Origin: Methanobacteriaceae archaeon
GTDB taxonomy: Archaea; Methanobacteriota; Methanobacteria; Methanobacteriales; Methanobacteriaceae
Assembly (NCBI GenBank): GCA_027318585.1
Contig: DAHVOW010000023.1
Coordinates: 1 to 24,647, forward strand
Length of the DNA: 24,647 nucleotides
Direction: 5' to 3'
Each line of letters begins with the position of its first letter. The first letter of the stretch is position 1. Position numbers and translations under genes: made by a program. The notes beneath the pieces were generated by a model, which was not told the origin of the DNA, searched no databases, and was given only the letters and a program-made list of their open reading frames with translations. Positions 7,607 through 14,240 of this stretch are shown piece after piece.

Positions 7607-8422
7607 CTAGATTATCTCTCCACTTATAGAGATAGTGTAATCCTTAATGGTAATGTTCTTCTGGGCCTTCTCCAGGGCCCGGCGTACCAGGACCTCAATA
7701 CCCGAGCAGCAGGGAACCTGCATATGCACGATGCTGATGGACTTTATATCCTGAGTGCCGAAGATCTCGGTTAACTTGTCCACGTACTGGTCCAGGGTCT
7801 GATCCAGCTTGGGACACAGGATAATCAGAACCTTGTCTTTTAAGAAGCGCTGGTGGAAGTTGGCATAGGCAAAGGGGGCGCAGTCTGCTGCAATGAGTAA
7901 ATCCGCATTCTTCAGATAGGGTGACTGGGGATTTAATAGCTGCAACTGCACTGGCCAGTTTTTAAGCTCGGCACTGAGCACCACCGCCTGGTCTTCACTC
8001 CTGGTCCGGGCACCTAAATCCACCTCCCTGGAACCGGGACAGCCGCAGGCAAAGGTCTTCTCCTCCTGGTACTCCGGCACTTCCCGGTTATTCTTTCTCA
8101 AGAAAGCAATGGCCTGTTGAAGGAGCTCTTTCTCACCATGGTCATCCAGGTGTTTCAAATGGGCCTTTATCACGTTGGGGCCGCCTTTTACCACGTTTTC
8201 CATAACCAGGTATTCATCGTAGGGTTCAGCTTCCCGGGATTCAACTTCGATGGCACCCTGGGCGCAGGTACCGATACAGGCCCCCAGACCATCACAGAAA
8301 AGGTCACTAATAAGGTGGGCTTTCCCATCAATTACCTGCAGGGCACCCTCCGGACATCCTGGAATGCAGTCCCCACACCCGGTGCACTTTTCCTGGTCAA
8401 TTTTGATGATATCTCTTTTCAT
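7607..8422 (-). CDS. Two-cluster ferredoxin-domain protein with Cys-rich C-terminal domain
   Basis: 271 residues. The N-terminal 60 residues are a ferredoxin domain. The first cluster motif is CTGCGDCIPGC (Cys13, 16, 19, 23). The second, CDGLGACIGTC (Cys43, 49, 53), has Leu where the middle Cys would be. The rest contains further conserved-looking cysteines (FACGCPGS, ADCAPFAY, IILCPKLD, QVPCCSGIE) that may bind metal. This is a known layout in anaerobes, often annotated only as 4Fe-4S binding protein; I do not know its partner. The start is ATG 8422, about 10 nt after GAGGAGG. Longer starts at 8431 and 8446 overlap or precede that site. Confidence 0.82.
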   Translation of the reverse strand: MKRDIIKIDQEKCTGCGDCIPGCPEGALQVIDGKAHLISDLFCDGLGACIGTCAQGAIEVESREAEPYDEYLVMENVVKGGPNVIKAHLKHLDDHGEKELLQQAIAFLRKNNREVPEYQEEKTFACGCPGSREVDLGARTRSEDQAVVLSAELKNWPVQLQLLNPQSPYLKNADLLIAADCAPFAYANFHQRFLKDKVLIILCPKLDQTLDQYVDKLTEIFGTQDIKSISIVHMQVPCCSGIEVLVRRALEKAQKNITIKDYTISISGEII

Positions 8423-8518
8423 AATCCTCATCCTCCTCAACTTCAATTCCTATTTTCCTGATTTTCTTTAAAAAACATTATAAAATCTAGTTCATAAAAT
8501 ACTTAATGGAGATGTTTT

Positions 8519-9646
8519 TTGGAAAAAAAAGAAATATTAAAAGATAAATCCGATGCTCCATTTACCGTGGATGATTACATCGCTGCCGCCCCAGAAACGG
8601 AAAAACTAGTTTTAGAAAGGCTTCGTCAGATAATTAAGGCCACCGCCCCTGAGGCTGAAGAAAGCATCAGTTACCGGATCCCCACCTACAACTATAATGG
8701 CCCACTGGTACATTTTGCCTCATTCAAGGGTCATAACAGTTTTATCGTGGTTAAAAAATCCCTCCTGGAAAAATTCAAGAAAGAACTGGTGGATTTTTAC
8801 ACCTCCGGGACCACCATCCATTTCACATCCAAAAATCCGCTTCCTGAGGAGCTGGTTAAAAAATTGGTAAACGAACGGATGAAACAGAATAAAAAAGTAA
8901 GTAAGATACTACGCTTAATTATTTATAGGAGGGAGTTCATGTTTTCCAAATCAGATCTGGAAAAAATGAGGGCCGAAAAGGATATTAAGGGAATTATAAA
9001 GGCCCTGGATCCTGGAGAAGACAAGCATATCCGGGAACAGGCAGCCTACATCCTGGGGGATCTTAAGATAAAAGAAGCGGCAGAACCTCTTATCTCAGTT
9101 CTAACCGATGATTACTGGCCCATCCGCAAGGCCGCTGCCTTATCTTTAGGGGCTTTAGGGGATAAACAGGCAGTGGAACCTTTAATTTTACTTTTAAAGG
9201 ATGATTACTGGCATGTTCGGGAGACTGCGGCCCTGGCCCTGGGTGCCCTGGGGGATAATCGAGCCGTGGAACCCATAATAGAGGCCTTAAAAGATGGTTC
9301 TTTAAATGTTAAATGTGAAGTGGTGGATGCCCTGGGGGCTTTAGGTGACAAGAGAGCTTCTAAGCCTTTGATGGAATTATTAGGGGAAGATGACTATTTG
9401 CTCCGGGCCTGCACCGTCACCTCCTTGGGAAAGATTGGTGATGATCTGGCGCTACAGTCCCTTTTAAATTCACTGGAAGGTGAGAGCTATCTGGTTAGGG
9501 TTAATGCGGCCCATGCCCTGGGGACCCTGGGGGATGAGAGTGTACTTCCTGAACTTAAAAAGGCTCTGGATAGGTCCCAGGGTGAGTCCCAGGAATTTGA
9601 ACGGGCCATTCGAGATGCCATAGTCCAGATCAACGTACGTAAATAA
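8519..9646 (+). CDS. DUF1801 (YdhG-like) domain fused to HEAT-repeat domain
   Basis: 375 residues in one open frame. Residues 13-125 are a complete DUF1801/YdhG-like domain (VDDYIAAAPE, APEAEESISYRIPTY, LVHFASFKGHNSFI, PLPEELVKKLVNERMKQN). Residues 150-370 are about six HEAT (PBS-lyase type) repeats, such as DDYWPIRKAAALSLGALGD and DDYWHVRETAALALGALGD. The linker (126-140) includes YRREF, which is encoded by a perfect internal ribosome site AGGAGGGAG (8927-8935) 6 nt before in-frame ATG 8939. The gene therefore looks like two genes joined by loss of a stop, and the HEAT part may still be made on its own. The start is TTG with GGAGA six nt upstream. Functions are not known; HEAT repeats mediate protein contacts. 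Confidence 0.85.
   Translation: MEKKEILKDKSDAPFTVDDYIAAAPETEKLVLERLRQIIKATAPEAEESISYRIPTYNYNGPLVHFASFKGHNSFIVVKKSLLEKFKKELVDFYTSGTTIHFTSKNPLPEELVKKLVNERMKQNKKVSKILRLIIYRREFMFSKSDLEKMRAEKDIKGIIKALDPGEDKHIREQAAYILGDLKIKEAAEPLISVLTDDYWPIRKAAALSLGALGDKQAVEPLILLLKDDYWHVRETAALALGALGDNRAVEPIIEALKDGSLNVKCEVVDALGALGDKRASKPLMELLGEDDYLLRACTVTSLGKIGDDLALQSLLNSLEGESYLVRVNAAHALGTLGDESVLPELKKALDRSQGESQEFERAIRDAIVQINVRK
8927..8941 (+). promoter_or_regulatory. Internal ribosome binding site and ATG inside the DUF1801-HEAT gene
   Basis: AGGAGGGAG (8927-8935) is followed 6 nt after its GGAGG core by an in-frame ATG at 8939 (codon 141), exactly where the HEAT domain begins (MFSKSDLEKMRAEKD). It could start a separate 235-residue HEAT protein. 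Confidence 0.6.
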
Positions 9647-10735
9647 CTAAGCTTCTGATTTTTCCTTTCTCCATTTAAGGATATAGGCTACCACCAGCCC
9701 CACTACAAAGCCCAGGGTTATATTCACTGCCAGGGATAATATGGCAATTAAGATGGTTACCAGGTAGGAATCGGTTTTCAAACCATTTTTACCCAGCTCC
9801 AGGGCAATGAAAATGAGTAAGGCCCCGAAAATCCCCACCGGTATGATCTCAACAAACTGGGGTCCGGCGAAGAAGAGAGCTACGGGTAAGAGAACCAATC
9901 CACTGATTACATTGGCCCCCCCAGTCCGGGCCCCGAAACGGTAATCCGCTGCCAGACTTCCTGCCCCATGGCACATGGGAAAGCCTCCGAAGGGCACCGA
10001 AGTCAGATTCATCAGGCCGATGGTCTTGGAGAGACGGTCGGGTTTAACCTGCACTCGATACATGTCCTGGAGAAGGAGGGAAGTGGCCAGAATAGCGTTA
10101 GCTATGGTTAAGGGAATCTGAGGCAGGACCAAAAGCCAGGTGCCGGATACAATATCCTGAACCGAAGGTATGGTTACCGATGGCAGGGGTAATAAACTTA
10201 CCGGTGGCACACCATTAACATACAATCCAAGAACCACTCCTAAAACCAGGATTATGATGGCCGAAATATCAGGGACCTTCCGAAACCGGTTAACCAAAAA
10301 GAACAATATAATAATGCCAACACACACCACTGCTAAAACTAAGTCAGTTGATATGAACCCTAAGGAAGTTTTAACTAAAAGTAAAGCTAAACCAAGTTGT
10401 ATTCCCCTGACCACGCTGGTAGGAACTTTTTTTTCTATAAATGCCATTCCATTAAATAACCCGGTTAATAGGAATAGGATTCCTAGGATAATGCCCGAAG
10501 CAGCTACTTGCCCAGTGGTGACTCCTCCCACAATAACTAAGGCTCCCACTGCCTTCATTGGCTCTATAGGGATGGGTACGCGGTAGTAGAGTCCAGTGAG
10601 CACGGACCAGATCGAGTAAAAAAGTAGCATATACCCTAGGTTCAGATCCAGTACCAGGCTGACCCCTAAAACTATGGGGAGGAACGTAACATAATCCCCC
10701 ACCGCTCCTGAGAACTCTTCCAGATTGAATCTCAA
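9647..10735 (-). CDS. MOT1-type molybdate/sulfate transporter
   Basis: A 362-residue membrane protein with about ten helices. It carries both signatures of the MOT1 branch of the SulP superfamily: PIPIEPMKA near residue 55, and GGFPMCHGAGSLAADYRFGARTGGANVISG in the C-terminal half. It also begins with the typical EFSGAVGDYVTFLPI. MOT1 proteins import molybdate with high affinity; specificity here is inferred. Molybdenum is needed for formylmethanofuran dehydrogenase and would serve the SUOX-like protein at 21194. The start is uncertain: TTG 10735 has no clear ribosome site but lies about 10 nt past the transcript start predicted from TTATAAATA (near 10768-10777, minus strand), so the message may be nearly leaderless. 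Its stop codon abuts that of the convergent HEAT gene. Confidence 0.85.
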   Translation of the reverse strand: MRFNLEEFSGAVGDYVTFLPIVLGVSLVLDLNLGYMLLFYSIWSVLTGLYYRVPIPIEPMKAVGALVIVGGVTTGQVAASGIILGILFLLTGLFNGMAFIEKKVPTSVVRGIQLGLALLLVKTSLGFISTDLVLAVVCVGIIILFFLVNRFRKVPDISAIIILVLGVVLGLYVNGVPPVSLLPLPSVTIPSVQDIVSGTWLLVLPQIPLTIANAILATSLLLQDMYRVQVKPDRLSKTIGLMNLTSVPFGGFPMCHGAGSLAADYRFGARTGGANVISGLVLLPVALFFAGPQFVEIIPVGIFGALLIFIALELGKNGLKTDSYLVTILIAILSLAVNITLGFVVGLVVAYILKWRKEKSEA

Positions 10736-10845
10736 ATCTGGTCGGGAAGAAGCCTCAATATCTTTTTTTATTTATAACTCTCCCATTTAATCTATAATTG
10801 AAATAACCACCGGTCCATTACTACATTTGGATTTAAATTATTTAG

Positions 10846-10913
10846 TTTTTTTAGTTTCATCTCTAAGTCGAATCTATCTTTTTAGTTTCATATCTGGGGG
10901 TAAGTCGAATATA
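10846..10913. repeat. Direct repeat pair in the flavodoxin upstream region
   Basis: TTTTTAGTTTCAT followed by TAAGTCGAAT occurs twice. Copy 1 is about 10848-10876. Copy 2 is 10879-10913 and has five extra G-rich bases between the two blocks. The pair sits 55 to 120 bp before the flavodoxin start and could be a regulator site or a local duplication. Confidence 0.7.
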
Positions 10914-10967
10914 GGGGGAGATACATAAAATTAAATTAAGTAATTAAGCTATAAGGAGGTACTATCT

Positions 10968-11434
10968 ATGGACCTTGGAATCATCATTTATTCCCAGACC
11001 AGCCATACCTACTCCGTGGCCCAGATGCTCCAAGATAAACTTTCTTCACAGGGACATGCTGTGAACCTAGAACGGGTGGTCCCTGAGGGTAAGGTAAACC
11101 CTGGAGAGAAATTAATATAAATTTCAAAACAAAGCCGGACACGGAAACCTATGATGCTTTGATATTTGGATCTCCGGTACACGCCTTTAATCTGGCCCCG
11201 GCCATGAACGCCTACCTGAACCAGATACCATCCCTGCAGGATAAGAAGATCGCCTGCTTTGTGACTAAGGGCCTTCCATTTGACAGTACCGGAGGCAATC
11301 AGGCCATAAAACAGATGAAAAATGTCTGCCGTGCCCTGGGTGGGGTGGTGATTGGAACCGCCATCGTAAACTGGAGTATGGGCCGGGAAAAGAAGATAAA
11401 CCAGCTTTTAGAAAAATTCGGCACCATATTCTGA
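10968..11434 (+). pseudogene. Flavodoxin gene broken by a frameshift
   Basis: A flavodoxin-like electron carrier in two frames. ATG 10968, with AAGGAGG at 10953-10959, reads MDLGIIIYSQTSHTYSVAQM, a flavodoxin FMN-phosphate loop, and runs 50 codons to TAA 11118-11120. The rest continues in the frame one base earlier: FKTKPDTETYDALIFGSPVHAF, then KKIACFVTKGLPF and the C-terminal helix, ending at 11434. The two parts join around 11100-11117, as expected from deletion of a single base. The sequence there is not a classical slippery heptamer, so a true mutation or a sequencing error is more likely than programmed frameshifting. Apart from this, both halves look well conserved, so the break is recent or artificial. 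Confidence 0.85.
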
Positions 11435-11439
11435 GAAAT

Positions 11440-11457
11440 AAGATAAGAATATATCTT
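11440..11457 (+). terminator. Inverted repeat after the flavodoxin gene
   Basis: AAGATA (11440-11445) and TATCTT (11452-11457) form a weak stem with a 6-nt loop, with a T-run (about 11465-11469) shortly after. It may end the flavodoxin transcript before the flavoprotein gene at 11514. Confidence 0.3.
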
Positions 11458-11513
11458 AATATCCTTTTTCTAGATAGTGCCCTAAATTTTAATATCCGAA
11501 GTTGTGAGTTTTT

Positions 11514-12290
11514 ATGAAAGTTTTAGCCATTATGGGTAGCCCCCGGAAAGGGAACAGTTACAAGTTAACTCAGTTAATCGAGGAAGAGCTCAAAAGTAGG
11601 GGTGAAATTGATTTCGAGTACCTCTTCCTGAAGGACACTCCCTTAGCCAACTGCCTAGGCTGTCACCTATGTATAAAAAAAGGGGAAAATTTCTGTCCTC
11701 TTTCAGATGACCGGGACCTTGTACTGGCTAAGATGGCTGGGGCTGATGGGGTTATCTTTGTCTCCCCGGTTTACATGTTCACCATCACCGCCCTTATGAA
11801 GAACTTCGTGGACCACCTGGCATTTCTGGTGCACCGGCCCGTTTTTTTCAAAAAACCGGCCATGATCTTTATTCATCGGGGCGATATGTTCAAGGAATCC
11901 ATCCGATACATGGAGAGGGTGGCCCGCAGCTGGGGATTTTCGGTGGTGGCCAGACTGGGCATCCCCGACCCCGATGATATGACCCCCAAATCCCGGGATA
12001 AATCTCTAAAAAAACTAAAAACCGAGACCGAAAAATTTTTCAGGGTCCTAAAGAGTGGAAAATTACCTTCACCCTCCCTATACGATCTGATAGCTTTCCG
12101 GGTGTGGAAGATCAACGCCCTGGCCCTGGAAAAAGACTTTCCTGCTGATTACCAGTACTGGGTGGAACATAAACTATTTGATAAAGATTATTACTACGAC
12201 GCACCCATAAACCCCTTAAAAAAGGTAGTAGCCAGGCTTTTAGAACCAGTGGTACGGATGTTTTTGCGAAGAACCTTCCGGGGATACTAA
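11514..12290 (+). CDS. Iron-sulfur flavoprotein (Isf-like, NADPH-dependent FMN reductase fold)
   Basis: 258 residues. The N-terminal flavodoxin-like domain has the FMN-phosphate loop GSPRKGNSYKL (8-18). It also has the compact cysteine motif CLGCHLC...FC (Cys47, 50, 53, 61; spacing C-X2-C-X2-C-X7-C), which in Isf proteins of methanogens binds a [4Fe-4S] cluster next to FMN. SPVYMFTITALMKNFVDHL (about 90-108) is the dimer and FMN-contact segment typical of the family. Isf proteins act as electron carriers or reduce O2 or peroxide; the partner here is unknown. The C-terminal 80 residues (from about KLPSPSLYDLIAF) extend beyond the core. The start is ATG without a strong ribosome site. It follows the broken flavodoxin gene. 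Confidence 0.85.
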   Translation: MKVLAIMGSPRKGNSYKLTQLIEEELKSRGEIDFEYLFLKDTPLANCLGCHLCIKKGENFCPLSDDRDLVLAKMAGADGVIFVSPVYMFTITALMKNFVDHLAFLVHRPVFFKKPAMIFIHRGDMFKESIRYMERVARSWGFSVVARLGIPDPDDMTPKSRDKSLKKLKTETEKFFRVLKSGKLPSPSLYDLIAFRVWKINALALEKDFPADYQYWVEHKLFDKDYYYDAPINPLKKVVARLLEPVVRMFLRRTFRGY

Positions 12291-12323
12291 AGAATATTGA
12301 AAGGTTACTAAGAATATTGAAAT
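12285..12323. repeat. Tandem duplication at the Isf gene 3' end
   Basis: TACTAAAGAATATTGAAA, which includes the stop codon (12288-12290), is followed about 20 bp later by TTACTAAGAATATTGAAA (about 12305-12322). It resembles the 3'-end duplication at the Fno gene. Confidence 0.65.
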
Positions 12324-12363
12324 ATTAGTTAAATTATAAATTCTTATCACCAGGGGGTTTTCT

Positions 12364-13956
12364 ATTTCCGAAATTTACAAAATCTTTTTAACACTCCTCA
12401 TTTCTGTAATACTATTTTTATCAGCCTCAGAAAGCTTCATATCCTCCCAGGAAGTTAATAACACCACTTCTAGTAATATTACCAACTTGACTGTTGAAAT
12501 TAACAGCACTATCAACTCTTCTACCTATAAACAGTCCACCTGGGGCGTCCTGGTGCAGGATCAGAATACCAGTGAAGTCCTCTTCCAGGAGAATTCCCAA
12601 AAACTTTTCGTACCCGGATCCACCACCAAATTATTCGCTGCTGCAGCAGCCCTGGCAGCCTATGGTCCTGATTATCGCTTTGAGACCCCGGTTTACTACG
12701 AGGGTAACCGGGAGTCCGGAACTCTGAAGGGAAACCTGGTGCTGGTGGCCAGTGGAGACCTGACCATGGGGGGCCGTAACACCCCGGATGGTAAACTAGC
12801 CTACACCAACCTGGACCACTCCGACGCCAACTCCCTAGAAGGGGCGAACCTCACCGCCACGGATCCTCTCTCCGGCCTTAATGAACTGGCCCGCCAGGTT
12901 AAAGCCTCCGGAATAAACCGGGTGGAGGGTGATGTAATTATTGATGACCGTCTTTTTAACAAAACCCTGGCCCCATCAGGGGAGTATCTGATCACCCCCA
13001 TCATGATTAACGATAACCTCATCGACTTGGAGATAATCCCTACAAAGACGGGAGAAAACGCCACCATCAACTGGAGACCGCAGAGCAGCACCTACACCGT
13101 CACCTCCCATGTGCAAACAGTATCATCCGGCCAGACCGAGATCAGGGTTAACAGTGAGGATATGAAAAATATCGTGGTGGAGGGCCAGATCCTGGAAAAC
13201 TCCACCCCGGTGGTGCGGACTGTAACCGTGGGGGACCCAACCTCCTTCGCCCGGGCCCTGTTCATTGAAGCCCTACAAAGGGAAGGAGTGGAGGTCACCA
13301 GTCCAGTAACGAATCAGAACCAGCAGCTGACATCCAATAACACCACCGCCTACACCGAAGATAAACGGGTGGCCCTACTCACCTCTTTACCCTTCTCCGA
13401 GAACATTAAACTGGTGTTGAAGGTCAGTCAGAACATGCAGGCCGACACCCTGATAGCCCTCCTGGCGGCTAAAAATGGTGAGAAAACCTTTGATGAAGGC
13501 ATGCGACTTTTGGGTGATTTTCTGGCGAGTGCCGGTGTTGATACTGATATGCTGGCCTTATCAGATGGGAGGGGAGGTTCAGCATCGGACCGGATAAGTC
13601 CCGAGGCCAGTAACCAGCTTCTAAGCTACATGACCCGACAAGTATACTATCAGAGTTTCTTCGACGCCTTGCCGGTTCTAGGATATGACGGGACCCTGAC
13701 TGGAACGGTTACTAACAGTAGCCCCATCTATGGGCAGGTAAATGCCAAAACCGGCACCGTCATTGCCGAGGATAAACTAAATGACCGGGGCATCTTGTTA
13801 TGCAAATCCCTGGATGGCTACCTGGTCACCAGGAGTGGACGAAAACTCATATTCTCCATCTACGTTAATAATCTGCCCTTAAATAACACTAATGATGTGG
13901 CCCGGGTAGAGCAGGATATAAACAAAGTTTTAGAGGCCATATATTACAATTTATAA
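12364..13956 (+). CDS. dacB: Exported S13-family peptidase (PBP4-type D-Ala-D-Ala carboxypeptidase/endopeptidase)
   Basis: About 530 residues when read from ATT 12364. The three serine-peptidase motifs are intact: STTK (Ser86, Lys89), SQN (355-357) and KTG (462-464), with the large insert between motifs 1 and 2 typical of S13 (GDLTMGGRN...VEGDVIIDDRLF...NDNLIDLEI). An N-terminal hydrophobic leader (IFLTLLISVILFLSA) and a Ser/Thr/Asn-rich linker lie upstream of the first canonical start (TTG 12487), so the true start must be earlier. The only codon well placed behind AGGGGG (12352-12357) is ATT 12364; the frame stops at 12337-12339. There is no C-terminal anchor, so it is probably released or held at the leader. 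In bacteria S13 enzymes trim peptidoglycan peptides; the archaeal substrate is unclear. Confidence 0.85.
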   Translation: MSEIYKIFLTLLISVILFLSASESFISSQEVNNTTSSNITNLTVEINSTINSSTYKQSTWGVLVQDQNTSEVLFQENSQKLFVPGSTTKLFAAAAALAAYGPDYRFETPVYYEGNRESGTLKGNLVLVASGDLTMGGRNTPDGKLAYTNLDHSDANSLEGANLTATDPLSGLNELARQVKASGINRVEGDVIIDDRLFNKTLAPSGEYLITPIMINDNLIDLEIIPTKTGENATINWRPQSSTYTVTSHVQTVSSGQTEIRVNSEDMKNIVVEGQILENSTPVVRTVTVGDPTSFARALFIEALQREGVEVTSPVTNQNQQLTSNNTTAYTEDKRVALLTSLPFSENIKLVLKVSQNMQADTLIALLAAKNGEKTFDEGMRLLGDFLASAGVDTDMLALSDGRGGSASDRISPEASNQLLSYMTRQVYYQSFFDALPVLGYDGTLTGTVTNSSPIYGQVNAKTGTVIAEDKLNDRGILLCKSLDGYLVTRSGRKLIFSIYVNNLPLNNTNDVARVEQDINKVLEAIYYNL

Positions 13957-14240
13957 AAAGATGATAAGAACCGTTGTAAATAGTTCTAATAATAAATATC
14001 ATATTCAAAACGTCTTTAAATAATTATTTGTCTAATTTTGTTCAAATAACTGTTTTATTACTATTTATTCGTCAATTTACTTGTTCTTGTACCTTTTTTG
14101 TATGTTACATACCATCTTAAATAATGATAATATTTAATAAGGACTAGTTCTAAATTCACATTATTCATGGTAATGATGAATATTTTGCAACATAAACAAT
14201 GTTGAATATTTGGTGTTCATCAACATGACTTATATCCGGC
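13957..14240. other. AT-rich intergenic region upstream of the large surface protein
   Basis: No ORF or RNA gene is recognisable. It holds several inverted repeats: GTATG-TTA-CATAC (14100-14112), ATTCAT/ATGAAT near 14163-14181, and CAACAT-AAACA-ATGTTG near 14188-14204. AATATTTAATAA (about 14128-14139) is a possible TATA element. The transcript start cannot be fixed from sequence; a leader of 100 nt or so with small hairpins is likely. Confidence 0.4.

Noticed and set aside
11095..11120. Programmed -1 frameshift in the flavodoxin gene
   Set aside because: GAGAAATTAATAT does not form a proper X-XXY-YYZ heptamer in the first frame and no clear downstream pseudoknot was seen; mutation or sequencing error is simpler.
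14163..14204. C/D-box guide RNA (ATGATGA present)
   Set aside because: No D box at a workable distance.
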